Shown: positions 1-7,344, numbered from the stretch's first letter. The stretch is 64,000 nt of DNA from VAZQ01 sp045811525 (GCA_045811525.1 JBJMTV010000040.1:4613-68612), one strand, 5' to 3'. Made by a program: numbers and translations. The notes: a model not told the origin generated them from the letters alone.

Positions 1-77
1 CAAGCTGGTGAGCGCAGTGTGTCCTTGAGCAGCCACACAAATGGTCCCGGAATCTTTTCCGAATGCCGCCTGCTCAT
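1..77 (-). CDS. Partial phage/ICE-type hypothetical protein (N-terminus only)
   Basis: Only the first 25 codons lie inside the window. The ATG overlaps the stop of the upstream gene in an ATGA arrangement, which supports translational coupling and this start. The visible start reads MSRRHSEKIPGPFVWLL and continues to an LRSPA motif. Similar N-termini occur in uncharacterised proteins of rhizobial integrative elements and prophages; that is family recall, not a search result. The function is unknown. It belongs to the same minus-strand operon as the integrase-proximal genes. Confidence 0.55.
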   Translation of the reverse strand, partial: MSRRHSEKIPGPFVWLLKDTLRSPA

Positions 78-388
78 CGCTTGCTCCCGGCGATGATGTC
101 GAGTGTGGCGCCCAGCGGCCCAGATGCGCGGCCGCGCGAGTCACGACAGAGCGCCCTCCGAATGATCTCTGGATCGGCGCCGTGCTGCACAGCGAATGAG
201 AAGGCTATGGCAGCATCGCGTGCATTTGTGTTGGCAGCAGAATTGCTTTTGTGATTGTTGAGGAATAGCTCGCCGATCGAGCCATCAGCGAAGACGCTAT
301 AGGTTGCCGTGTATGACAGCTCGCCGGCGTCGTAGTTGAAGCTCGTGGAGGCACGGCGATCAGGGAGACGACGACGGAGAGCGCTCAT
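74..388 (-). CDS. TSCPD-like small phage/ICE protein
   Basis: This is a 104-residue protein with the pattern of TSCPD domains: a beta-rich start, 'DGSIGELFL' near residue 35, a run of Ala/Asn, then 'FAVQHGADPEIIRRAL' and a glycine-proline stretch before 'ATLDIIAG'. The domain is best known at the C-terminus of class II ribonucleotide reductases, but stand-alone phage versions have no known role. The start at 388 follows a GGAGGG Shine-Dalgarno sequence 7 bases upstream, and its ATG overlaps the TAA of the Toprim gene (TAATG). A TTG five codons upstream is less likely. The stop overlaps the next gene. Function unknown. Confidence 0.6.
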   Translation of the reverse strand: MSALRRRLPDRRASTSFNYDAGELSYTATYSVFADGSIGELFLNNHKSNSAANTNARDAAIAFSFAVQHGADPEIIRRALCRDSRGRASGPLGATLDIIAGSKR

Positions 389-1263
389 TACACGCCCCTC
401 CAACTGTCAAGCACCGTGCGCAGCGACTCCCGCTCGGCCTTCTCAACGACCGCGCAACGTTTCCATGCGATCGGCTCGATCTCCTCCCGGATCGCCTTCT
501 CGACGAGGGAACGGAGATCGTTGGGGTCAAGCGCGTCCAACTCCCAGCAACGATCGCCGTAATGGCGGGTGAACCATTTGTGTCGAGGGTCCTTCTTTTT
601 GTCTAATGCTGGAAAGGACGGAAGACCGTCCGTGTGCTCTCGGCTGAGCGTAACTCGCCTCAGCTCGACATGATCGCCGCCGTACTTCGCGAGCCGGTCG
701 GGCAGGTCGTGCTCCGACATGTAGAGCCCGCTTGGATCATAGTCGCCGACATAGAGGACAATGAGCCGCCGACCGTCGTCATCTTGAGCGACATCATGGA
801 TCGTGGTGGCGCCGCTGAACCCGTGCATGACACGGAAGCCGACGCCGTAGCGGTCGAGCACCGGGGCGAGGACGCCTCGGACCGTGCCCTTCTCCGACCA
901 CACCTCGAGGCGCACCGGTTGCTGATCCCAGTAGTCCCGGCGATAGGACCGATGCACGGCCTGCACGTATCTGGCGGGGTCGCTCCAGCTTGAGCAACGC
1001 TCAAGTTCTCTGGTCTCATCAACGATCCATTCCCATGGGATCATCCCTCGCTCGCGAGCCTCTTTCAGAAGCCGATACACGCGCTGCATATCGGATTTGG
1101 TCATCGACGGGATAAAGCCGGCAGTGAAGAGCTTGTAGCCAATGCCCCTGCCGGTGATTGGCTGTGCGGCCTCCGCCGCCGTGTACATCGCCTCGATAAG
1201 GTCGAGGGACTGCTGAGCCATGCCCCGGACCTTTTTGGAACGGGTTTCAATTTGCTCGGTCAT
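388..1263 (-). CDS. Stand-alone Toprim / Topo VI A (Spo11)-like protein
   Basis: This 291-residue protein has an N-terminal helical part that may be a winged helix (about residues 1-100). It is followed by a Toprim-like core: a glutamate in 'VWSEKGTV' near residue 124 and the acidic DxD-type motif 'YVGDYDPSGLY' near 175. A C-terminal 'WELDALDP' signature near 240 recurs in unannotated phage proteins. The Glu and Asp-X-Asp spacing matches metal-binding Toprim domains as in topoisomerase VI subunit A. I see no 5Y-CAP catalytic tyrosine that I can assign, so strand cleavage is uncertain. It lies in the element operon, overlapping both neighbours by 1-4 bases. A role in DNA processing for the element is inference. 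Confidence 0.6.
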   Translation of the reverse strand: MTEQIETRSKKVRGMAQQSLDLIEAMYTAAEAAQPITGRGIGYKLFTAGFIPSMTKSDMQRVYRLLKEARERGMIPWEWIVDETRELERCSSWSDPARYVQAVHRSYRRDYWDQQPVRLEVWSEKGTVRGVLAPVLDRYGVGFRVMHGFSGATTIHDVAQDDDGRRLIVLYVGDYDPSGLYMSEHDLPDRLAKYGGDHVELRRVTLSREHTDGLPSFPALDKKKDPRHKWFTRHYGDRCWELDALDPNDLRSLVEKAIREEIEPIAWKRCAVVEKAERESLRTVLDSWRGV

Positions 1264-1739
1264 GGCCGCCCCCCGTCCATTTCCGAGCCCGGAAACGTGC
1301 TCGTTTCAGAGCCCGTTTTTGAGCTTGGAATGGGGTGAGCTACTGCTGACCGAGATTTCCCCACCAGCGAGGCTGTGCGCACGCGGGCAGACCGTTCTGT
1401 GAAGCCAGTACCGCGACTGTTGATCTCAAGTCCGGCGGCCTGGCCGATCGAACGGATGCGCAGGGCTAACGTGCCGTTACGGAAGATCTCGGCGGCAGCA
1501 TCAGGACTGACACCTTGGGCAAGTAACTGGCGACAGAGCGCCAGCACCGGGGCGTTGCCCTTGGCCGTGATGTTCACGACGGCGCAGGTATCATCGCCGG
1601 TCAGCTCGCCATAGAGCGGCAGTTGCGGATTTCTAAATGGAGGCTTAGAAGATTGGGCACTGCCAATGCCATTGTAGACCTTCTGGGCCTCGTTATCGGT
1701 CGCTGCCGATGCGAGGCCCGCGCCTTTCCTGGTACTCAC
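1260..1739 (-). CDS. Hypothetical protein of the integrated element
   Basis: This 159-residue protein belongs to no family I recognise. The centre holds 'LCRQLLAQGVSPDAAAEIFRNGTLALRI', which looks like two amphipathic helices; both ends are rich in Ser, Gly and Thr and are probably disordered. It lies between the AlpA-like gene and the Toprim gene. Its stop overlaps the Toprim ATG by four bases, and its own ATG touches the stop of the AlpA-like gene, so it is almost certainly co-translated. Its central motif suggests a small nucleic-acid- or protein-binding module, but this is a guess. Confidence 0.55.
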   Translation of the reverse strand: MSTRKGAGLASAATDNEAQKVYNGIGSAQSSKPPFRNPQLPLYGELTGDDTCAVVNITAKGNAPVLALCRQLLAQGVSPDAAAEIFRNGTLALRIRSIGQAAGLEINSRGTGFTERSARVRTASLVGKSRSAVAHPIPSSKTGSETSTFPGSEMDGGRP

Positions 1740-1996
1740 TAGACACGACCAGGCTCGGCGCTGGCGACGTGCCGCACCTGAGGACAGCCTTCGCGGGTGC
1801 GCGCTACCTCACGACCTGCGAGCCAGCGGGCAATTTCGCTGCGCCGCCACGCAACCCGTTTGTCGCTGATCGGAATGCGGCGAGGAAACTCCCCCCGCCG
1901 CTCCATGCGCCACACAGTCGAGTCGCTGAGTGGAACAAGCCGCCTGCGCTCGTCGCGCAGGACCAAGTCGTTTACAGGAAGGGGGACATCATTCAT
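1739..1996 (-). CDS. AlpA-like DNA-binding regulator / excisionase-type protein
   Basis: This 85-residue protein has the layout of the AlpA/MerR-like helix-turn-helix family: 'LVPLSDSTVWRMERRGEFPRRIPISDKRVAWRRSEIARWLAGR' over residues 20-62, matching the consensus of a short recognition helix followed by an F-P-x-x-x wing and a 'W...EI..W' tail. In phages and integrative elements such proteins activate or direct excision and sit next to the integrase. It is encoded two genes downstream of the integrase. A perfect 8-bp palindrome lies directly upstream of the start and overlaps the likely Shine-Dalgarno AGGTGA, which suggests self-control. Confidence 0.75.
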   Translation of the reverse strand: MNDVPLPVNDLVLRDERRRLVPLSDSTVWRMERRGEFPRRIPISDKRVAWRRSEIARWLAGREVARTREGCPQVRHVASAEPGRV

Positions 1997-2000
1997 TGGT

Positions 2001-2022
2001 GGTCACCTTGTTTCAGGTGACC
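2001..2022. promoter_or_regulatory. Palindrome upstream of the AlpA-like gene (candidate operator)
   Basis: The sequence has perfect 8-bp arms GGTCACCT and AGGTGACC around a 6-base centre. It lies 5-26 bases before the ATG of the AlpA-like gene on the minus strand and covers its probable ribosome binding site. A small HTH regulator next to a palindrome is a common autoregulation layout. An RNA hairpin that hides the binding site is the alternative. Confidence 0.4.
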
Positions 2023-2028
2023 TTCCTA

Positions 2029-2793
2029 CTACCCACAAAAATTCCTGCCGTCCGGGTAAATTTCTTTGATTGCCTTACCCGCCATCAGAGGGGAGCTTGC
2101 CTTCCAGAAACGCGATAATGCGACCTGTACTTCGGCCGGCTGCGGTATCTTCCCGTTTAGACGCGGTACTAGATCGCGAGTTAAGCGCATGAAAGCATGA
2201 AGGCGCGGCGTCTCGTGCTCCGGCGCGTCCATGATCGCTTCGACCCCGTCAGCCGTGCGGAGAGCGGCCTCCACCCCGTCGGCCATCAGCCGAACGTCGA
2301 TCAGCTTGATGTCCGGCGAGTAGGCGGTCCGGTTTGCTTCCTGATAGTACGTCTTGCGGAGCGTTTCCTGGCCCACACAGAACCTCGCGAACTCTTTCCC
2401 TACTTGCGGGAACGGATCCTTCCGCGGGCTCGCTCTGCGCAATTCCTTTACCCTGGCCCACACCCACCATTGCAGTCGGTTTTTCAGGTGCAGAGAGTGC
2501 CCTACCTTGCCGGGGGGTGACCCGAAGACGGCATCCCACGTCTTATGGCAATGCTCGTCCGCATCCTCGTAGGCCTCCATAAATGCGTCCGCGGCCCATT
2601 CCGGCAACGTGGTTCGGCGCTCCGCAGCCATATAGATCGCAGCAAGTATCGCGCTCTTGTCGCCCCCCTCAAACTCCTGCTTGAGCTGCGCTCCGACGGC
2701 TGCCGCCTCGTCGGAACCGAAGATGATGCCGGCTTTCTCTAAGTCCTCGGCGGTAAACACGACGCGCCTCGGTGCGTCTTTGTCATAGACCAT
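2029..2793 (-). CDS. Hypothetical protein of the integrated element
   Basis: This 254-residue protein is soluble and rich in charged residues and Trp, with no signal peptide. Recognisable segments are 'TLPEWAADAFMEAYEDADE' (about 61-79), 'LKNRLQWWVWARVKELRR' (about 103-120) and a C-terminal 'LSRFWKASSPLMAGKAIKEIYPDGRNF'. I do not recognise the family. Its start overlaps the last 11 bases of the integrase gene, so the two are likely co-transcribed and perhaps translationally coupled. Position between integrase and AlpA-like regulator suggests a role in element maintenance or replication, which is inference only. Confidence 0.6.
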   Translation of the reverse strand: MVYDKDAPRRVVFTAEDLEKAGIIFGSDEAAAVGAQLKQEFEGGDKSAILAAIYMAAERRTTLPEWAADAFMEAYEDADEHCHKTWDAVFGSPPGKVGHSLHLKNRLQWWVWARVKELRRASPRKDPFPQVGKEFARFCVGQETLRKTYYQEANRTAYSPDIKLIDVRLMADGVEAALRTADGVEAIMDAPEHETPRLHAFMRLTRDLVPRLNGKIPQPAEVQVALSRFWKASSPLMAGKAIKEIYPDGRNFCG

Positions 2794-4099
2794 GGCTTGC
2801 TTCCCACGGCCGTGGCATTGTCACGCCCTTTGGTGGGCGCTTACCAAGCACCCTGGCGAGATGTCGCTCCCACGCTGACAGCGCAACGCGCTTCTCGTGC
2901 AGCCGGTCATGCTTGTCGTAGACGAGACCATGCACGTCGGCTGGCTGGTGAGCGGTCACGGCGAGACGATCCTCGCGCGGAATGCCAAGGGCAGCGAGGT
3001 TCGTCGTTACGGTGCGGCGCAAGTCGTGCGGCGTCGGCGGGGTTGCCTTCAGCGATTGCAGCGCCTCTGTGTTCACGTCCGACCTCGTCAGCTGTTCGAT
3101 GCTGCGGCTGAGCGCGCGTGAGAGCGAATGTCGCGCGAGCGTCTTGCGGCTTAGGAATCGCGACGCGAAAACCCCTGTCCGATCCTCCTGCACCTTTCGC
3201 CGCGCGATTGCTGCGAGGAACAGCTCGCGGGCCATCGGCGCGAGCGGCACCACGTGCGTCTTGCTCGTCTTGCCCATCCGCGCCGCCGGGATTTCCCATT
3301 GGGCTCTGTTCGGGTCATCGAGGTTCCTCAGCTCGGCCTGCACGGCGCCCGCCACCTCGCCGGGCCGTTGCCCGGTAAGCAGGATCGCCTGCAGGGCGGC
3401 GCCGACGTCTCGGCTCATGCTGGTGGCCTCGTCGAGCGCTCGCCACAGCAGACGCAGCTCGTCATCGGAAAGTGTCCGGTCCCTCGCCTTTTCCTTCGCG
3501 CGCTTCTTGAGCCGCGTGATCGGGTTGCCGTCGAGCAGCTCGTCCTCAACCGCCCAATTAAAGAGCGTGACGAGCACGCTCTGTGTTCGGTTCGCGCTCA
3601 CCGGGGCGGATTGCTTGATCTCGTCCAGCAGCGAGATCACATCACGACGGGAAATAGACGCGGCTTCGCGCTCGCCCCACTTTTCACGTGGCCGCTTGAG
3701 GTAGTCCCGATCGTTTCGCCAGGACGATTTACGCGGCTTCGCATATTCGTCGATGTAGCGCTCGGCCAGGCGCTCGAAGGTAAGAGCGTTGTTGGCGGCG
3801 GCGCGCTTGACCATACGCTCGCCCTGCGGGTCAGCGCCGTCGATTACGTTAGCGCGGTGCTTGACAGCCCGTTCCCGAGCGGCAGCCAAGCCAAGGTCAG
3901 CCACGCTCCCCAGCGTTATGCGCCGGTAGCCTGCACCCTCGCGCGGCCGGTATCGGTAACTCCAAGACGCGGCGCCCGTCGAGCTGATTCGAATGCATAG
4001 ACCCGGGGTCTTCGCATCCCAGTATTCCTGACGACCTGTTGGCGGCGGACAGGTTCGCAGTCTTTCGACGAAGGCTGCCGTGAGTGCCTGGACAGTCAT
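2783..4099 (-). CDS. int: Tyrosine site-specific integrase (P4/DUF4102-type)
   Basis: This 438-residue phage integrase recombines the element into a tRNA gene. An N-terminal arm-binding domain ('YWDAKTPGLCIRISSTGAASWSYRYR', about 26-51) is followed by a SAM-like core-binding domain and a catalytic domain. Visible catalytic residues are the Arg of 'LTGQRPGEV', 'HDLRR' (His and Arg), and the nucleophile Tyr in 'LVYDKHD' near the C-terminus. A longer open frame reaches 4228, but the family begins close to MTVQ, so 4099 is preferred. The gene lies 150 bases from the tRNA-Pro attachment fragment and faces into the element, the normal arrangement for integrases that use tRNA 3' ends. Confidence 0.92.
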   Translation of the reverse strand: MTVQALTAAFVERLRTCPPPTGRQEYWDAKTPGLCIRISSTGAASWSYRYRPREGAGYRRITLGSVADLGLAAARERAVKHRANVIDGADPQGERMVKRAAANNALTFERLAERYIDEYAKPRKSSWRNDRDYLKRPREKWGEREAASISRRDVISLLDEIKQSAPVSANRTQSVLVTLFNWAVEDELLDGNPITRLKKRAKEKARDRTLSDDELRLLWRALDEATSMSRDVGAALQAILLTGQRPGEVAGAVQAELRNLDDPNRAQWEIPAARMGKTSKTHVVPLAPMARELFLAAIARRKVQEDRTGVFASRFLSRKTLARHSLSRALSRSIEQLTRSDVNTEALQSLKATPPTPHDLRRTVTTNLAALGIPREDRLAVTAHQPADVHGLVYDKHDRLHEKRVALSAWERHLARVLGKRPPKGVTMPRPWEASHGL

Positions 4100-4250
4100 G
4101 TTGACTGGGGCTCCAAAGTACTGCTGGGGGTTCAACGGGGGTGCAAAAAGCCGAAATTCCCTGCACCCCCGTGAAATGACGTGAACTGATAAAAGCCCGC
4201 AGGGCAAGCTAAATGAAAGGGTATGCACTAGTCTGAAAGCGCGTGTAGAT

Positions 4251-4298
4251 AGTCTGGGGGACTGGGGGTCCCGAGTTCAAATCTCGGCGCTCCGACCA
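4251..4298 (+). repeat. attachment site: 3' half of tRNA-Pro(GGG)
   Basis: These 48 bases match the 3' half of a proline tRNA from the anticodon arm (loop CTGGGGG, anticodon GGG) through the variable loop, a T-arm with stem CCGAG/CTCGG and loop TTCAAAT, the acceptor strand CGCTCCG, discriminator A and CCA. The D-arm and 5' acceptor strand (expected CGGAGCG) are absent upstream, so this is not a functional tRNA. With the integrase 150 bases to the left, it is best read as the distal attachment repeat. The intact tRNA should lie left of the window. Confidence 0.8.
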
Positions 4299-4414
4299 AC
4301 TACAGGCGGTTTTGCGGGTACTAATTTACGGGATAACGTTTCGGATGAACGGCACGCCCGCGATCCCCTGATTCTTCAGAAACCCTGATCCGGGCTCGGT
4401 TGGGCCGATCAATT

Positions 4415-4795
4415 TCAGGGCGGCTCAAGGTGAGCCCACGTGCACGCTCCCGCAAGCCCTCTCGCAATGCCCTGCGTCTTCTTTCCTTGTACTTCCGCGT
4501 GCGCCGGGTTGTCTGCTCTTGGCGTATGTACCACTGATAATGGAATGGCCCGAGCAGCACGTGCCTCGAACCTCGCCAGAGAGTAACCGACATGATTCCG
4601 GAGTGAGAAACTCCAATCTAATCCGTGCTGTTGCAAGATGGGCTCGGCGTCCACCGACATGTTTGGATCCTTGAATGCGGCGCTGGAGGGTCTCCGGACT
4701 CCCCCCAGGTTCTTGTGCTCGACGATTTGATCGGATCGAATCCGTCTGAGTAGGCCAGCATCGTCGGCAATCGAACCATCGTCGACGGCGGGCAT
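4415..4795 (-). CDS. Hypothetical protein with NPAHA motif, third gene of a TIGR04255 unit
   Basis: This 126-residue protein has an acidic start 'DDAGLLRRIRSDQIVEHKN', then 'RPSSAAFKDPNMSVDAE' (about 36-52) and a C-terminal 'NPAHAEVQGKKTQGIARGLA' helix. The same order of motifs recurs in uncharacterised proteins of scattered bacteria; no function is known to me. It starts 13 bases after the stop of the upstream 157-residue gene and runs in the same direction, so it is likely part of that unit. It lies just outside the attachment site, so its ancestry may be separate from the integrase element. Confidence 0.6.
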   Translation of the reverse strand: MPAVDDGSIADDAGLLRRIRSDQIVEHKNLGGVRRPSSAAFKDPNMSVDAEPILQQHGLDWSFSLRNHVGYSLARFEARAARAIPLSVVHTPRADNPAHAEVQGKKTQGIARGLAGACTWAHLEPP

Positions 4796-4808
4796 GTTTC
4801 GCGGCGTT

Positions 4809-5282
4809 TCATCTCGTTGTAAGTAGCGCGATCGGTTGCTTTAGGTCCGAGAAATCATCGCTGAGGACCCGTGAAAGAGGTTGAGAGTTAGGATCTTGAT
4901 GATCTTGGAACCAAAGCTCCCACTCGTAAGGCGCCGTAATGTGCAGTTCTAAGTCGATTCCTTTTTCGTGCCACTCAAGTTGAACGCCGCCGACTGACGA
5001 CGGGACGATCTGCGGAGGCGGAGTCCTCGGGCGCATCACCCCGTTCAGTATTTCAAGCGCGAAATGTCCTGCATCTCTGCGAATCGGTGGAGCGTCGTAG
5101 CTGTCCCACCCCGGGAGCATACCCGCCAAGGCGACGAGAGCGGGCACAACCTCCACTTCCCATTTGCGCTCGGGATCGTCGAGTTGGGCGTAAAGGTTCG
5201 GAAAGCGGCTTCGCTTTACGGCAGCTTGATCGAACTCAGTCCCGTCCTTGTAGTCATCACGTCGGGCGCTAGTTGCGGCCAT
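4809..5282 (-). CDS. Hypothetical protein, second gene of a TIGR04255 unit
   Basis: This 157-residue soluble protein has 'LAGMLPGWDSYDAPPIRRDAGHFALEILNGVM' (about 50-82) followed by 'PPPQIVPSSVGGVQLEWHEKGIDLELHI' (about 87-114) and a C-terminal 'PYEWELWFQD'. The W-D-S-Y and G-G-V-Q-L-E-W-H motifs recur together in uncharacterised bacterial proteins found next to TIGR04255 genes (family recall). There is no signal peptide or membrane segment. Its start overlaps the end of the TIGR04255 gene by 14 bases, which argues strongly for coupled expression. Biochemical role unknown. Confidence 0.65.
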   Translation of the reverse strand: MAATSARRDDYKDGTEFDQAAVKRSRFPNLYAQLDDPERKWEVEVVPALVALAGMLPGWDSYDAPPIRRDAGHFALEILNGVMRPRTPPPQIVPSSVGGVQLEWHEKGIDLELHITAPYEWELWFQDHQDPNSQPLSRVLSDDFSDLKQPIALLTTR

Positions 5283-6225
5283 TTGTGCGTCCCCAAATCA
5301 AGTGCATGGAAGGTTGAGTGACTGCCGCAAACATCTTCACAACTGCCCGTCTCCCGAAATCGAAAAACTGGAACGCTGACGCGACAGTCTCTTCCCTGGG
5401 TCGGCCCCTGGCAGTGATGTCGAGCCTAATCGCTTGTTTGGATGGATCTGATCTGAGCACCGCGGGCTGAAAGACAACATGTACGCGGCCTACATGCTTG
5501 CTCGCCTCGACCAGCTTGAAGCGCAGCTGCACTCGAGCGTCTTCAAACTCGGCATCTGTCTCTTCGCTGAGCTCTCCTCGCCAAAGCGGGCTAATCTCTT
5601 CAAACCGATCATGTATATGCTCACCCCCAACAGACAGAATGACGTTGCTGTACGTTACTTCGCATTGATTGGGCCGGATTTCGCCTATCTGCTCCTTCTT
5701 TACGAAGTCGCTGAAGCGATCCACTTCCTTGCTAAAGCGGTCCCGCAACGTTTCGTATCGCGGATAGATCAGCTCTCCATCGCGCTTCCGCCAATTATGA
5801 ATTATTCGATCCTGCTGAACCTGAAGTAGATCTGGCTCACCGTTCTTTTCTAGCCAATATCGTGGGAGGGGTGGGGTCAGAAATTGCTCCAGCCGCACCG
5901 ACAGCCCGTCAGATGCAACTTTACCGAACGTTTCGAAGACCGGCTCAATTGTACTCTGCTCACTGATGTTCGGGTATTCGTTCCTAAACAGCGTCCACAG
6001 AAGGCCGATATGGTAGCTCTTCAACTTCTCAAGAGCGCCGAATTGCAACGATAAGATGACCTCAGTGACGGGGGGGCGCTCGAAATCGGGCAGGTCAGCG
6101 GGCCTCGCCAAGGATTGTCTCCGGGCTGCTACAATCAACTCGAAAGGTGCCCTCCAAGAGGACGTGGAGAAGTCTGCCGACGAAATATAGGAAGGTGCAC
6201 CGTTCAATCGAAGGATCGGGGACAT
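5269..6225 (-). CDS. TIGR04255 family protein of unknown function
   Basis: This 318-residue protein carries the signature of the sporadically distributed TIGR04255 family: 'PPVTEVILSLQF' near residue 50, 'FRNEYP' near 80, and a C-terminal half with 'RLDITARGRP' and 'FFDFGRRAVVKMF' before the end. The family has no established function. The frame stays open to 6627, but the extension overlaps a decayed gene and is compositionally odd, so the ATG at 6225 was chosen; the exact start is uncertain because no strong ribosome site is visible. It is the first gene of a three-gene minus-strand unit next to an integration site, and patchy distribution suggests horizontal transfer. Confidence 0.75.
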   Translation of the reverse strand: MSPILRLNGAPSYISSADFSTSSWRAPFELIVAARRQSLARPADLPDFERPPVTEVILSLQFGALEKLKSYHIGLLWTLFRNEYPNISEQSTIEPVFETFGKVASDGLSVRLEQFLTPPLPRYWLEKNGEPDLLQVQQDRIIHNWRKRDGELIYPRYETLRDRFSKEVDRFSDFVKKEQIGEIRPNQCEVTYSNVILSVGGEHIHDRFEEISPLWRGELSEETDAEFEDARVQLRFKLVEASKHVGRVHVVFQPAVLRSDPSKQAIRLDITARGRPREETVASAFQFFDFGRRAVVKMFAAVTQPSMHLIWGRTNGRN

Positions 6226-6371
6226 TTCGCCGCGTGACCTACCGAAAAGCAAGGGCCAAAACGAATCCAGGCCTCCTCGGCACCCTGGGTAATCTGTCGG
6301 TCCGGGACGAGGTAGCGCTGGGAGGCACCACGTTTTAGAATGACCTCGGCTGTGGCGCTTGCGGGTCGCAA

Positions 6372-6649
6372 TTAGGTGGCCCTCACCTGGTGCGTTTTCC
6401 GGTTCTTGAGCCTCGGCTGGGCGCGCGCGAGCGCCTCGAGATTTTCCACCACGACCAGCCCGAGCACGCCGAGCATCGGACCTACGTGCAGGTGCCCAAA
6501 TTTCTGATACGTGAATTGGCCAAATTTTTGGAGAAGTGGCCCGACACGAATCCGGCCAGTTCATCGATAGTAAGCCCTGCCACGTCGAGTTCATCTGCTC
6601 GAGCACGAAGCGCGGAGACAAGTTCATCGTAGGTGAGGAGGGTGACTAC
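6372..6649 (-). pseudogene. Decayed small HTH-like gene with a frameshift
   Basis: On the minus strand one frame reads 'TYDELVSALRARADEL' and 'LTIDELAGFVSGHF', then hits a TAG. A shifted frame continues 'GPMLGVLGLVVVENLEALARAQ' to a TAA at 6372. Joined, the two parts resemble a short (about 90 residue) rhizobial hypothetical protein with a YDEL...IDELAG start and a LGPLLGALG..LVVVEDPEALAR end. No start codon precedes the first part, because an in-frame TAG lies two codons upstream. Start loss plus frameshift mark it as a pseudogene. The family identification is from memory. Confidence 0.55.
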
Positions 6650-6699
6650 CTAGTTGCGCAAGCGCTGCTCCCCGTGCGCTGACTTGGGATCTCGGATAA

Positions 6700-6981
6700 A
6701 GGACGGCCCTCACTTTGTCGCGAATTTCCGAATTCAACGGCGACCGTCTCGCGCGAGCCATTGCAGCCACATTCGCCAGACGTAAGACGGCGATACCTGC
6801 AGAGCTTCCGGATGGGCTCACGCCCGCCTTTGCAGATGACCAGATCAAGGTGCAGCAGTGGAATGCATTTATCGCCGACGTTGCGTTTCAACCCGGTACG
6901 CTGGCAGAGACTACCAAAGACTTCGCTAGCTTCCTGATGTCACATGCGGCAACAGCGCCCAGCCTGGGTGGCGGCACTTAG
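6700..6981 (+). pseudogene. C-terminal fragment of an AbiEii/AbiGii-type nucleotidyltransferase toxin
   Basis: The frame opens right after a TAA at 6697 and encodes about 90 residues. They match the C-terminal end of AbiEii toxins: 'LARAIAATFARRKTAIPAELPDGLTPAFADDQIKVQQWNAF', the usual 'AIRATFARR.T..P..P.GL..AFA.D..K..QW.AF' pattern. The nucleotidyltransferase core (GG(S/T)xxR and DxD motifs) is missing and no AbiEi antitoxin is nearby. It could be translated from a TTG at 6715, but is best seen as the remnant of a lost abortive-infection or toxin-antitoxin locus. Confidence 0.6.
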
Positions 6982-7170
6982 TTGCCCGCCCCGCAGCTGT
7001 TCATCCGCTCATTGCCAGCGCGCTTGCAGCGGCTGTAACCAGCACGGCGGTACGGGTGTTACAGCCCGCTGTAACAAGCAGGAGCTTGCCGCCCCCTGAG
7101 CGGCGGAAGGTTCGACACCGAACGCCTTGACGAGGCCGGGAGTAAGCTGGGGGAAGCCCGGCTGTTCTAC

Positions 7171-7195
7171 GGAACCTTTCGGTGTTTTGCCGGTT
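7171..7195 (+). promoter_or_regulatory. Candidate EcfG-type promoter, imperfect -10
   Basis: GGAAC at 7171-7175 is followed after 16 bases by GGTT at 7192-7195. The alphaproteobacterial general stress sigma factor EcfG recognises GGAAC-N16/17-CGTT, so the -35 is perfect and the -10 has one mismatch. It lies about 50 bases before the 24-codon membrane peptide gene and ahead of the 285-residue membrane protein. Confidence 0.35.
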
Positions 7196-7247
7196 TCTCC
7201 TGCCGTCCGACGGGCGCGGCTCGTCTATCGCCACGAGAGGCAACACC

Positions 7248-7322
7248 ATGCAAGGCCTGATCTACCTCATCGGCTTGATCGTCGTGATCCTGGCGATCCT
7301 GTCCTTCTTCGGCCTGCGCTAA
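7248..7322 (+). CDS. 24-residue hydrophobic membrane micro-protein
   Basis: The reading frame encodes 24 residues that are almost entirely one transmembrane helix: MQGLIYLIGL, then a V/I/L-rich stretch, ending FFGLR. An AGAGG Shine-Dalgarno sequence lies 7-8 bases upstream of the ATG. It ends 22 bases before the next gene on the same strand and sits downstream of a possible EcfG promoter. Single-helix peptides of this kind, with a GLI-V-V...LSFFGLR pattern, recur in Bradyrhizobium-type genomes (recall). Function unknown; stress-linked membrane association is a hypothesis. Confidence 0.65.
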   Translation: MQGLIYLIGLIVVILAILSFFGLR

Positions 7323-7344
7323 AGCGCTGCTGGAGGCTCACCCC

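Noticed and set aside
6226..6627. N-terminal extension of the TIGR04255 protein by 134 residues.
   Set aside because: It overlaps a decayed gene and has Arg/Pro-rich composition unlike the family.
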